DNA of 14,531 nt from Proteobacteria bacterium HN_bin10 (GCA_002083515.1 LWDN01000015.1:1-14531), one strand, 5' to 3'. Counted from the stretch's first letter, positions 5,993 through 14,470 are shown. The notes: generated by a model from the letters alone, not told the origin. Program-made: numbers and translations.

Positions 5993-8149
5993 ATGGTAGG
6001 CCTGACCAGCGTGCTTCTGTCCGGCCTCTCGGGGTTGCGCGCGGCGCAGACCGGCGTCTCGATCGTTTCGCAGAACATCGCCAACGCCAACACGCCCGGC
6101 TACGTCCGCACCGAACTCACGCTGGCGCCGCGCAGCCAACTCGGCCACGGCGCCGGCGTCGAGGTGAGCGGCATCAAGCGCGCCGCCGACCGTTTCCTCG
6201 CCACCGCCGGCTACATCGCCGAAGCCGCCCGCGGCGCCTCCTCGGCGCGCGCCGACATATTGAGCCGCGCGCAATCGAACTTCGGCGATCCCGCCAGCTC
6301 GACCTCGATGTTCGCGATGCTCGACGAATATTGGTCGGCGCTCACCGAACTGGGCGTCGATCCGGCGTCGACGCTGCGGCGCGTCGATGCGGTGAGCGCG
6401 CTGCAGTCGACGTACGCCGAAGTGCAGCGCATCGGCGATTCCTTGCAGGATCTCATCGTCGAAGCCGATCAGCGTATCGGCGATGCGGTCGAAGAAGCGC
6501 AGAGCCTGATCGACCGCATCGCCCAGCTCAACGATGAAATCCGGCTGAGCAAGCGCACCGGCGCCGACCCCAGCAACGCCGAGAACGCACAATCGGCGCT
6601 GATCGACGAACTTTCCGCCTTGATTGACGTGCGCGTCTCGCCCGTCGCGGAAGGCGGCGTACATGTGCGCACCAGCGGCGGCGGACTGCTCGTGGGCGTC
6701 ACCGCCACGCAATTGAGCTACACGCCGAACTCATCGCCGTTCGCGGTGCACGGCGTCATCACCATGAACGCGGACGTGGGCGCGCAGGCCAATCTCGAAC
6801 CGTTCCTGACCGGCGGCGCCATTCACGGCCTTCTGCAAGTGCGCGACCGCGACCTCGCCGGACTCGCCGAAGCGTTGGGCGGTTTTGCCGGCGCGCTTGG
6901 CGATGCGCTCAACCAAGTGCACAACGAAAACGCCTCTTCGCCGGCGGTGTCGAACCTGACCGGCCGTCAGACGGGCCTGCTTGGCGCGGATGCGCTCAAT
7001 TTCACCGGTGCGGCAACGCTGGCGATCACCGATTCCGGCGGCGTGCTGCGCGAGCGGCTCAGCATCGATTTCGACGCGCAGACCATCACCGCGGAGGCGC
7101 CGGCCGGCGTGTTCAGCTTCGCCGGCGGCACGATTGCCGATTTCACCGCCGCGCTCAATTCGGCGCTCGCCGCGGCTACGCCCGCAGGCAGCGCCAGTTT
7201 TTCAGGCGGCGTCATGTCGCTCAATGTCGGCAATGGCGGCGGCATCGTCATCCAGCAGGATGGCGCCGATCCGAGCGCCCGCGCCGGGCGCGGTTTCTCG
7301 CACTTCTTCGGCTTGAACGATCTGGTCTCGCGTCCGACGCCGATGTTCTTCGAAAGCGGACTGAGCGGATCCGATGCGCATGGCTTCACCAGCGGCGGCG
7401 TCATCAGTTACCAGGTGCGCGACTCGGCCGGCCGCTTCATCGCCAACCGCAGCATCCCGATTAGCGGTGCGCTCGCCGCGCCGGGCGCCGATTGGGACGA
7501 TCTGATTGCGGCGTTGAACGCCCCCGGCACGGGGCTGGGCGAGTACGGCGCCTTCGCGCTGAATAGCGCCACCGGGCGGATTTCGTTCACGCCCGATCCC
7601 GCGTTTTCGGTGACGCTGGTGAGCGACACCACGCAACGCGGCGCAACCGGGGTTGCGTTCACCGCCATGCACGGCTTGTCGCCATCGGCGACAGCCGGCC
7701 GGGCGATGGAGGTCGATGTCAATGCGCTGGTGGCGTCCGATCCCGGCCGCCTCGCCGTCGGCCGCCCCGACATTAGCGCTGCTTTGGGTGAGCGCGTGAT
7801 CGAGGCCGGCGACAATCGCGGCTCGGCGGCTCTTGTCGCGGCGCGCGATTCCGTGCGCGCGTTCTCCGCAGCTGGCGTGCTGACGGCGCAATCGACCACG
7901 CTCGCCACCTATGCCGCGCGCCTGGGCGGCGAGGTCGGACGCCTAGCCAAGGACGCCGGACGCGCCGCCGCCGGCGCCGCCGCCGTCGCCACCGCCGCCG
8001 CCGATCGTCGCGCGCAAATCGAGGGCGTCAGCATCGACGATGAGCTGATGAAGATGACGACTTATCAGAACGCCTATGCCGCCGCCGCGCGCGTCATCCA
8101 GGCCGCCACAGACATGCTCGATGTGCTGATGGGCATCGGCTATCGCTAG
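5993..8149 (+). CDS. flgK: Flagellar hook-associated protein 1 FlgK
   Basis: FlgK (HAP1) forms the first junction zone between hook and filament. The 718-residue product opens LTSVLLSGLSGLRAAQTGVS, then IVSQNIANANTPGYVR, the rod/hook/HAP signature. It has the FlgK-typical coiled region around residues 130-190 (LQSTYAEVQRIGDSLQDLIVEADQRI, AQLNDEIR) and ends with the conserved block GVSIDDELMKMTTYQNAYAAAARVIQAATDMLDVLMGIG. The central part is a long variable insert. An in-frame ATG 84 bases further up is less likely: it would add an Arg/Ala-rich tail, include the palindrome, and precede the GGAG ribosome site that sits 7 bases before 5993. It is read from its own sigma-54 promoter, divergently from the hook operon, and is followed 12 bases later by flgL. 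Confidence 0.95.
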   Translation: MVGLTSVLLSGLSGLRAAQTGVSIVSQNIANANTPGYVRTELTLAPRSQLGHGAGVEVSGIKRAADRFLATAGYIAEAARGASSARADILSRAQSNFGDPASSTSMFAMLDEYWSALTELGVDPASTLRRVDAVSALQSTYAEVQRIGDSLQDLIVEADQRIGDAVEEAQSLIDRIAQLNDEIRLSKRTGADPSNAENAQSALIDELSALIDVRVSPVAEGGVHVRTSGGGLLVGVTATQLSYTPNSSPFAVHGVITMNADVGAQANLEPFLTGGAIHGLLQVRDRDLAGLAEALGGFAGALGDALNQVHNENASSPAVSNLTGRQTGLLGADALNFTGAATLAITDSGGVLRERLSIDFDAQTITAEAPAGVFSFAGGTIADFTAALNSALAAATPAGSASFSGGVMSLNVGNGGGIVIQQDGADPSARAGRGFSHFFGLNDLVSRPTPMFFESGLSGSDAHGFTSGGVISYQVRDSAGRFIANRSIPISGALAAPGADWDDLIAALNAPGTGLGEYGAFALNSATGRISFTPDPAFSVTLVSDTTQRGATGVAFTAMHGLSPSATAGRAMEVDVNALVASDPGRLAVGRPDISAALGERVIEAGDNRGSAALVAARDSVRAFSAAGVLTAQSTTLATYAARLGGEVGRLAKDAGRAAAGAAAVATAAADRRAQIEGVSIDDELMKMTTYQNAYAAAARVIQAATDMLDVLMGIGYR

Positions 8150-8161
8150 GGACCTGAAATC

Positions 8162-9082
8162 ATGAGCAGCCCGCTCACGCTCCGTTTCTTCACGCAAGCG
8201 CAACAGGACGTGCGCCGCATCACCGGCGAACTCGGCGAACTGCAGCGGCAAGTTGCGTCCGGCGCAGCCGCAAAGGACCTGCAAGGATTCGGCGGCGCCT
8301 CCAGCCGCTTGCTCAACGCCAAGAGCATGATGGCCGCATCCGACTCGCGCGCTTCGGTGATCAACCAGTTGCAGGCGCGCTTCGGCGTGCAGGCGGCGGC
8401 TTTGGGGCAGGTGGCCGAAGCGTCCGATTTGTTGGCGAGTTCGATCCGGGACGCGCTCAGTTCCAACGACGGGCGCGGCATCGCCGTGGAACTGGACCTG
8501 TCGTTCTCCAGCATCGTCTCGGCCTTGAACGAGACCTGGAACGGCGAACCGATGTTTGCGGGCGAGCGCCAGGGCGCGGGGCCGGTGAAGATCACGACGC
8601 TCGATCAGCTGCAAGCCACGACGGCGCCCGACGACATCTACGACGAAGCGGCCCGCCATCAGACCATCGATGTCGGCGGCGCGCCGGTGGTGTTGGCGGC
8701 CAAGGCCTCGGAGTTGTCGCAAGGCTTGTTCAACACGCTGCGTAGCCTGAAGAACTTGCTCGACGCGTCCGGCGGCACCATCGGCCAGCCGATCAGCGCC
8801 GCCGACACAGCGGCGCTGCAAGCGTTCGCGGACGCTCTCGATGCGCACTCGGCCAACTTCACCAATGAGGAGGGCCGCTCCGGCCAGCTGCAGAAGCGGT
8901 TCGCCGCCGAGCGCGTGCGCCTGCAGGAGCGCTCCGGCCTGTTGTTCAAGGAAATCGGCGAACAGGCCGACGCCGATATCGCCGAAGTGTCGATCAAGCT
9001 GAACACGCTGCTGGTGCAGTACGAAGCGGCGGCGAAAACGTTCTCGGAACTCTCGCAACTGACGCTCCTGAAGTATTTGTGA
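8162..9082 (+). CDS. flgL: Flagellar hook-associated protein 3 FlgL
   Basis: FlgL (HAP3) is the second junction protein, joining FlgK to flagellin. The 306-residue product resembles flagellin in its N-terminal helices (FFTQAQQDVRRITGELGELQRQVASG, then SRLLNAKSMMAASDSR) and C-terminal coiled helix (ERSGLLFKEIGEQADADIAE, KLNTLLVQYEAAAKTFSELSQLTLLKYL). The middle is short, and length is normal for FlgL. It begins 12 bases after the flgK stop with a GGGA site about 9 bases upstream, so the two form an operon. Flagellin itself is excluded by length and by adjacency to flgK. No terminator is obvious after the stop codon. Confidence 0.92.
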   Translation: MSSPLTLRFFTQAQQDVRRITGELGELQRQVASGAAAKDLQGFGGASSRLLNAKSMMAASDSRASVINQLQARFGVQAAALGQVAEASDLLASSIRDALSSNDGRGIAVELDLSFSSIVSALNETWNGEPMFAGERQGAGPVKITTLDQLQATTAPDDIYDEAARHQTIDVGGAPVVLAAKASELSQGLFNTLRSLKNLLDASGGTIGQPISAADTAALQAFADALDAHSANFTNEEGRSGQLQKRFAAERVRLQERSGLLFKEIGEQADADIAEVSIKLNTLLVQYEAAAKTFSELSQLTLLKYL

Positions 9083-9106
9083 TCGCTTCCTACGTGGTGC
9101 TAGGCT
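9077..9106 (+). promoter_or_regulatory. Possible housekeeping promoter for the small ORF at 9113
   Basis: TTGTGA (9077-9082) and TAGGCT (9101-9106) are separated by 18 bases, and the following ATG at 9113 would lie at about the start site, giving a leaderless mRNA. Both hexamers are weak to moderate matches, so this is tentative. Confidence 0.3.
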
Positions 9107-9112
9107 GAGGCC

Positions 9113-9295
9113 ATGAGCACGACTCTAACAATCTCCGATGATGCTGTGCTGGACGCGGAATCGGTCGCAGAATTGCGCGCGCTGATCGCTGAAGCCGATG
9201 CCCGGGGTTCGGCGCAGATTTGGGATGCCAAGGCGGTCAGGGCGGAAGTTCTACGTCGCCACGCCGAGCGCGTAACATCCGCAGAAAGATGCTGA
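9113..9295 (+). CDS. Small hypothetical protein, 60 residues
   Basis: I do not recognise a family for this 60-residue acidic protein. It has a Thr-rich start (MSTTLTISDD), a predicted helix with alternating Glu/Ala/Leu (VAELRALIAEADARG) and a second, more basic helix (AKAVRAEVLRRHAERV). This helix-loop-helix shape resembles small antitoxin or regulator proteins, but no partner toxin is adjacent. It lies alone between flgL (31 bases away) and mnmA (89 bases away). A weak GAGG site lies only 2-3 bases before the ATG, or the message may be leaderless from the promoter at 9077-9106. It could also be a chance ORF; the orderly charge pattern and absence of Arg/Pro-rich shadow composition favour a real gene. 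Confidence 0.45.
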   Translation: MSTTLTISDDAVLDAESVAELRALIAEADARGSAQIWDAKAVRAEVLRRHAERVTSAERC

Positions 9296-9307
9296 CCAAA
9301 TAACGCC

Positions 9308-9323
9308 CTTGCGGCGCCGCAAG
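9308..9323. repeat. 16-bp perfect palindrome in the mnmA leader region
   Basis: CTTGCGGC is followed directly by its reverse complement GCCGCAAG. It starts 13 bases past the small ORF stop and lies 62 bases before the mnmA start. It could be an operator or the end of the small transcript. A second 10-bp palindrome, TGCATATGCA, follows at 9330-9339. Confidence 0.4.
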
Positions 9324-9353
9324 CGCCACTGCATATGCACGGCTCCAGTTTCG

Positions 9354-9374
9354 TTCCGGACCTTGACTCCGGAA
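9354..9374 (+). promoter_or_regulatory. Hairpin overlapping the mnmA ribosome site
   Basis: Arms TTCCGGA (9354-9360) and TCCGGAA (9368-9374) form a 7-bp stem around a 7-base loop. The right arm covers the first bases of the AAGGGG ribosome site (9373-9378) used by mnmA. If folded in RNA it could limit initiation; this is a structural observation, with no known regulator. Confidence 0.35.
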
Positions 9375-9384
9375 GGGGATGACA

Positions 9385-10737
9385 ATGACCAACACGAACG
9401 GCCGGCTCGCAGCCGGCGCCGATCCAAGCTGGCAAGCCGCCGGCGTGCCGAAGAACTCACTCGGCTTCGCCAAGCCGCCCGGCGAGACCCGCGTCGTCGC
9501 CGCCATGTCGGGCGGGGTGGATTCCTCCGTCGTTGCGGCGATGCTGAAGCGCGAGGGCTATGACGTCGTCGGCGTCACGCTGCAACTCTACGATCATGGC
9601 GCGGCGGTGAACAAGCCGGGCGCCTGCTGCGCCGGCCAGGACATCCACGACGCCCGCCGCGTCGCCGACGCTATGGGCTTTCCCCACTACGTGCTGGATT
9701 ACGAAAGCCGCTTTCGCCACGCCGTGATGGAGGATTTCGCCGATACCTATCTCGCTGGCGCCACGCCAATCCCGTGCGTGCGCTGCAATCAAACCGTGAA
9801 GTTCAAGGATCTGAAGCGCGTCGCCGAGGATCTTGGCGCTGATTGCCTCGCCACCGGCCATTACGTGCAACGCATCGAAGGCGCTCATGGTCCGGAACTG
9901 CACCGTGCCGCCGATGCATCGCGCGATCAAACCTACTTCCTGTTCGCCACCACGCGCGATCAGCTTGAGTTTCTGCGCTTTCCGCTGGGGGCTATGCCCA
10001 AGAGCCAGGTGCGCGAACTGGCAAGCGAGCTTGGCCTGCGCGTCGCCGAGAAGCCGGACAGCCAGGACATCTGCTTCGTGCCGAACGGCAAGTATCAAGC
10101 CGTGGTCGAAAAGCTGCGTCCCGGCGCCATCGAGCCGGGCGAGATCGTGCATGTCGACGGCCGCGTCATGGGCGAGCACAACGGAATCATCAATTTCACC
10201 GTCGGGCAACGCCGCGGCCTCGGCGTCGCCACCGGTGAACCTTTGTTTGTGGTGAAGCTCGACGCAGCGGCGAAGCGCGTCATCGTCGGCCCACGCGAAG
10301 CGCTGGGCGTGACGCGCATTGCGCTCAAAGAAGTGAACTGGATCGGCGAGGGCGTTGCGCCGCGCGACGGGCAGGAGATCCTGGTGCGCGTCCGCTCGAC
10401 GCGGCCGCCGGTGGCTGCGAAGCTGATGGTTTCTCCTCCCCCTGAAAGGGGGAGGTCGCCCCGGATGCAGTCCGGGGCGGGTGGGGGTCAGGACGCTCGA
10501 TACGTACAAGACCCCCTCCCAGCCTCCCCCTTGCAGGGGGAGGAGAATGATGAGCCCAAAGCACACAAGACGACGCTTATCTCCACCATCCGCGCCAGCG
10601 AGACGCCAGCGCTGCATACGCACTCCGTCTTGCTCGACGCGCCGGAAGAGGGCGTTGCGCCCGGCCAAGCCGCCGTGTTCTATGATGCACGCTCCACGCG
10701 CGTGCTCGGCGGCGGCTGGATCGTGAGCGCGCAATGA
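9385..10737 (+). CDS. mnmA: tRNA-specific 2-thiouridylase MnmA with an in-frame repeat insertion
   Basis: MnmA places sulfur on U34 of the Lys, Glu and Gln tRNAs, using ATP and a persulfide relay. The PP-loop SGGVDSS is at residues 42-48. The catalytic cysteines are C131 (in PIPCVRCN) and C230 (in SQDICF), matching the two conserved cysteines of the family. GQRRGLG and the C-terminal GVAPGQAAVFYD and VLGGGWI are intact. At 450 residues it is about 60 longer than most MnmA proteins. The excess lies between VRSTRPPVAAKL and LDAPEEGV in the C-terminal beta-barrel, where a 113-bp palindromic repeat encodes residues about 350-387. The frame is kept and no stop is introduced, so the enzyme is probably functional. 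The start at 9385 has AAGGGG at a 6-base spacing; the ATG at 9379 directly abuts that site. The next gene overlaps by 4 bp. Confidence 0.95.
   Translation: MTNTNGRLAAGADPSWQAAGVPKNSLGFAKPPGETRVVAAMSGGVDSSVVAAMLKREGYDVVGVTLQLYDHGAAVNKPGACCAGQDIHDARRVADAMGFPHYVLDYESRFRHAVMEDFADTYLAGATPIPCVRCNQTVKFKDLKRVAEDLGADCLATGHYVQRIEGAHGPELHRAADASRDQTYFLFATTRDQLEFLRFPLGAMPKSQVRELASELGLRVAEKPDSQDICFVPNGKYQAVVEKLRPGAIEPGEIVHVDGRVMGEHNGIINFTVGQRRGLGVATGEPLFVVKLDAAAKRVIVGPREALGVTRIALKEVNWIGEGVAPRDGQEILVRVRSTRPPVAAKLMVSPPPERGRSPRMQSGAGGGQDARYVQDPLPASPLQGEENDEPKAHKTTLISTIRASETPALHTHSVLLDAPEEGVAPGQAAVFYDARSTRVLGGGWIVSAQ
10433..10545. repeat. Palindromic repeat element inserted in mnmA
   Basis: A 113-bp element with perfect 11-bp terminal inverted repeats (CTCCTCCCCCT at 10433-10443 and its complement at 10535-10545). 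It contains hairpins at 10435-10455 (stem CCTCCCCCT/AGGGGGAGG), 10458-10478 (stem GCCCCGGA/TCCGGGGC) and 10523-10543 (again CCTCCCCCT/AGGGGGAGG). A long-range arm pair (10479-10489 with 10510-10520, one mismatch) brackets the middle. Similar CCTCCCCC/GGGGGAGG hairpins form the intergenic element at 13259-13387. It is non-autonomous and has no ORF of its own. Here it is translated as part of mnmA, comparable in kind to the in-frame palindromic elements known from Rickettsia genes. Confidence 0.85.
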
Positions 10738-11492
10738 GCCTCGACGAACAAGCGCGCGCGTTGCTCGCCGAAGTGATGACGCCGAAGCGCCGCGCGCGGC
10801 CGCGCCTGGCCGAGCCTTTGCGCCGCGCGCAGGACTTCGAGATCGAAACGCCGCATGGCGGCGTCGCCGCATGGCGCCTAGGCGAGGGGCCGGCGGTGCT
10901 GCTCGTGCATGGCTGGCAAGACGACAATTCGCTCTGGAGTCCGCTGATCCAGTCGCTCGCCGACATCGGCGCCGCCAGCGTGGCGTTCGATCTGCCCGGT
11001 CACGGCTATTCCACTGGCGACGCCTGTCCGCCGCTCGCCGCCGCCGCCGCGATCGAGCACGTCGCGCGCGAGCTCGGCCCGATCGATTCGGTCGTCACCC
11101 ATTCCTTCGGCGGACCCGCGCTCGGTTTGGCGCTGCTCAACGGCTTTGCCCCCCGCCGCATCGTGTTGATCGCGCCGCCGCGCGGGCGCAACAAGCGCTG
11201 GTTCGACTTCGCCGCGGAGCGCGGCATTGCCGACGAGGTGGTGCAGCGCGCCCGCGAGATCTACGCCGCCGAAGCGGGCCTGCACGCGGTGTTCGATCTC
11301 GCCGCGGTGGCCAGCCCGCTCGAAACGCTCGTGCTTCACTCGACGGACGATGACGCGGTCGAGTGGGAGAACGGCAAGGCCATCGCCGAAGCTTGGCCCA
11401 ACGCCGAACTCGCGCTCTGCGACGGACTTGGCCATCGCATGATCGCCCAGGATCGCGGCGTCATCGAGCGCATCGTGAGTTTCATCGCGTGA
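10734..11492 (+). CDS. Alpha/beta hydrolase fold protein
   Basis: This 252-residue protein has the alpha/beta hydrolase fold, probably cytoplasmic since no signal peptide is visible. The oxyanion-hole motif is VLLVHGW (55-61). The strand-turn after it is FDLPGHGYS (85-93). The nucleophile elbow is VTHSFGG with Ser124, then the acid region LHSTDDDAV (Asp205-207) and the catalytic His234 in GLGHRM. All three triad members are therefore present. The nucleophile motif has Thr122 in place of the usual first Gly of G-x-S-x-G. The ATG overlaps the mnmA stop by 4 bp (ATGA), so it is likely translationally coupled to mnmA. The substrate cannot be read from sequence; esterase or lipase-like activity is the general expectation, and there is no clear functional link to tRNA thiolation. 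Confidence 0.85.
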   Translation: MSLDEQARALLAEVMTPKRRARPRLAEPLRRAQDFEIETPHGGVAAWRLGEGPAVLLVHGWQDDNSLWSPLIQSLADIGAASVAFDLPGHGYSTGDACPPLAAAAAIEHVARELGPIDSVVTHSFGGPALGLALLNGFAPRRIVLIAPPRGRNKRWFDFAAERGIADEVVQRAREIYAAEAGLHAVFDLAAVASPLETLVLHSTDDDAVEWENGKAIAEAWPNAELALCDGLGHRMIAQDRGVIERIVSFIA

Positions 11493-11520
11493 CGTTGGCC
11501 CCGGCGCTGGCGTTTGCAGG

Positions 11521-11570
11521 TTGGAGCGCGGCCTCTGGCCGCGCATGCGTCGCCGGAGGCGCCGCGCTCC
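11521..11570. repeat. REP/BIME-like palindromic repeat
   Basis: Headed TTGGAG, with a perfect 8-bp hairpin GCGCGGCC (11526-11533)/GGCCGCGC (11537-11544). The outer arms GGAGCGCGGC (11523-11532) and GCCGCGCTCC (11561-11570) also pair perfectly over 10 bp, so alternative foldings exist. The hairpin recurs almost exactly at 14478-14496. It fills the gap between the hydrolase and the thioesterase genes and ends 23 bases before the thioesterase start. Confidence 0.65.
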
Positions 11571-11592
11571 GCAAGTCAATAGAGGAATCCAA

Positions 11593-12071
11593 ATGACCGC
11601 CCCCCAAGACTTCCAAACCACCGCCAAGCAACTTATCGCCCTGAATGGCCTCGAAGCGATGCGCGCGCTGATCGCCGGACAATTTCCGCCGCCCTCGATC
11701 TCCACCACGCTCGGCTTTCGCCTGGCCGAAGTCGAAGACGGCCGTGCTGTTTTTCTAGGCGATCCGACCGATCGCATCCTCAATCCCTTGGGCATTGTGC
11801 ACGGCGGTTGGGCATTGACGTTGATCGATAGCTGTTGCGGATGCGCGGCGCACACAACTTTGGCGCCGGGCCTCGGCTACACCACGGTTGAGACGAAGGT
11901 GAATTTCGTCCGCGCCATCACGCCGGAGACGGGTCAAGTTCGCGCCGAGGGCCTTGTGGTCGCGCGCGGACGCACCATCATTACAGCTGAAGGCAAGCTT
12001 ACCGATGCACGCGGCCGACTGTTGGCGCACGGCACGTCGACGCTTATGGTGCTGCGTCAGGAGAAATCGCA

Positions 12072-12075
<4 letters not shown>
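11593..12075 (+). CDS. PaaI-family hotdog thioesterase
   Basis: This 160-residue protein has the hotdog fold of the PaaI-type acyl-CoA thioesterases, which hydrolyse acyl- or aryl-CoA to free acid and CoA in the cytoplasm. The family signature NPLGIVHGGWALTLIDS covers residues 64-80, with HGG at 70-72 and Asp79 on the following helix. It is followed by TVETKVNFVRAI and GRTIITAEGKLTDARGRLLAHGTSTLMVL, the usual central strands. Start chosen at 11593 because a GAGGA ribosome site lies 6 bases upstream. An upstream in-frame TTG at 11521 would run through the repeat element and give an Arg-rich tail. The stop overlaps the thiolase start by 4 bp, so the two form an operon. Together they suggest acyl-CoA turnover, perhaps fatty or aromatic acid degradation; the exact substrate is unknown. 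Confidence 0.88.
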
Positions 12076-13235
<1,160 letters not shown>

Positions 13236-13258
13236 TCGCTACGCTCTTCGTCTCTCGT

Positions 13259-13387
13259 CCTCCCCCGCAAGGGGGAGGTGTCGCGTGCATCGCGCGCGAC
13301 GGAGGGGGAGGCGCAAGCGCCTGCGGAATTTCGCGCCGCCCCCTCAGTCATCGCTGGCGCGATGACAGCTCCCCCTATCGGGGGAGC
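13259..13387. repeat. Multi-hairpin palindromic element between thiolase and DUF2332 gene
   Basis: A string of perfect hairpins: CCTCCCCC/GGGGGAGG (13259-13266/13271-13278), GTCGCG/CGCGAC (13280-13285/13295-13300), GAGGGGG/CCCCCTC (13302-13308/13339-13345) enclosing GGCGC/GCGCC (13310-13321), GTCATCGC/GCGATGAC (13347-13354/13359-13366) and GCTCCCCC/GGGGGAGC (13368-13375/13380-13387). The first and last hairpins resemble those of the element inside mnmA. It occupies almost the whole intergenic gap and may end transcription after the thiolase. Confidence 0.75.
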
Positions 13388-13401
13388 ACGGGCTGCTGAA
13401 C

Positions 13402-14463
13402 ATGAACGACAAGATCCTCGCCCACTTCGCCGAGCAGGCGATGTATTGCGACATGTTCGGCTCGCCGTTCACGGCAGAGCTGATCCGGGCGATGAGCGAA
13501 GATTACGAACGAGGCGGTCCGGTCGCGGCCTTACTGAAGGACTGGAGCACCAATCCGCGCGCCGACGCGCTGGCTCTGCGGCTCGCAGGCTATTTCCATC
13601 ACGCCGTGCTGACGCGTCGCGATGCCGAACTCGCCGCCCATTATCCGTCGCACATCGCCAATTGGTCGATCGAAGCGATCTGGCCGCTGGCGCGTGCGCT
13701 GCTCGAACGCGAGCCGAACGCCGCCGCGCGCTTCATTCAATCTGCGCCGCAAACCAACGAAACCCGCCGCTCCATCGCTTTGCTCGCCGGCTTTCTCACG
13801 TTCGCCAAGGAATGGCGCGGCGAAACCGACATGCTGGAGATTGGCGCCAGCGCCGGGCTCAATCTGAATTGGGATTTGTTCACCTATCGCACCAAAAGCT
13901 GGGCTTGGGGCGCGGAGGGCCCGGTCCTCATCGACACCGATTGGCATGGGCCGCCGCCGCCGGTCGAGCATGACATCAATGTCCGCCATCGCGCCGCTTG
14001 CGATCTCAACCCGCTCGACATCCGCGACGATGCAGAGCGTCTGCAGCTCAAATCCTACATCTGGCCCGATCAGCCGGAGCGGCTGGCGCGCTTCGACGGC
14101 GCCGTGGCCCTGGCGCGCGAGATCGGCGTCACCGTCGAGCGCGCCGACGCCGCCGAATGGCTGACGCGGAAACTCGATGCGCGCGCCGACGATGCCGCGA
14201 CCATCGTTTATCATTCGGTGTTTCTGCAATATCCGCCGCGCGAAGCGCGTGACGCCATTGTCGCGGCCATCACAGCAGCCGGCGCCCGCGCCACCACAAC
14301 AGCGCCGCTTGCCTGGGTGCGGCTCGAACCGGAAGCGCTGACCGACGATGTCCGCGACAGCCCGCGCATGGTGATCGACATCACCACCTGGCCGGGCGGC
14401 GTCCGTCGCATCATCGGCCACACCGACGGCCACGTCCGCGCCGTGTATGTGGCGGGGGCGTGA
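13402..14463 (+). CDS. DUF2332 family protein
   Basis: This 353-residue protein matches the uncharacterised DUF2332 family by its conserved stretches: YCDMFGSPF near the start, QTNETRRS (117-124), LEIGASAGLNLNWD (145-158) and SYIWPDQPERLARFDGA. The E-I-G-A-S-A-G-L-N-L segment resembles the glycine-rich loop of Rossmann-type S-adenosylmethionine methyltransferases, but that is only a suggestion from the motif. The C-terminus has VYHSVFLQYPP and IIGHTDGHVRAVYV. No signal peptide or membrane segment is visible. No ribosome site stands at the usual distance from the ATG: the nearest GGAG is inside the last hairpin of the preceding repeat, about 15 bases away. The gene is probably transcribed alone or by read-through from the thiolase. 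Function unknown. Confidence 0.82.
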   Translation: MNDKILAHFAEQAMYCDMFGSPFTAELIRAMSEDYERGGPVAALLKDWSTNPRADALALRLAGYFHHAVLTRRDAELAAHYPSHIANWSIEAIWPLARALLEREPNAAARFIQSAPQTNETRRSIALLAGFLTFAKEWRGETDMLEIGASAGLNLNWDLFTYRTKSWAWGAEGPVLIDTDWHGPPPPVEHDINVRHRAACDLNPLDIRDDAERLQLKSYIWPDQPERLARFDGAVALAREIGVTVERADAAEWLTRKLDARADDAATIVYHSVFLQYPPREARDAIVAAITAAGARATTTAPLAWVRLEPEALTDDVRDSPRMVIDITTWPGGVRRIIGHTDGHVRAVYVAGA

Positions 14464-14470
14464 GGCATAG

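Noticed and set aside
7943..9058. A 371-residue open frame on the minus strand across flgK/flgL
   Set aside because: Composition is Arg/Gln/His/Gly-rich with no motifs, and it overlaps two well-supported flagellar genes.
10424..10552. TGATG direct repeats (10424-10428 and 10548-10552) flanking the element in mnmA as a target-site duplication
   Set aside because: The implied insertion would be 124 bp, not a multiple of three, so it would have broken the frame. Five-base matches are also common by chance.
9457..10872. A 471-residue open frame on the minus strand opposite mnmA
   Set aside because: It mirrors codon bias of mnmA on the other strand; no recognisable domain.
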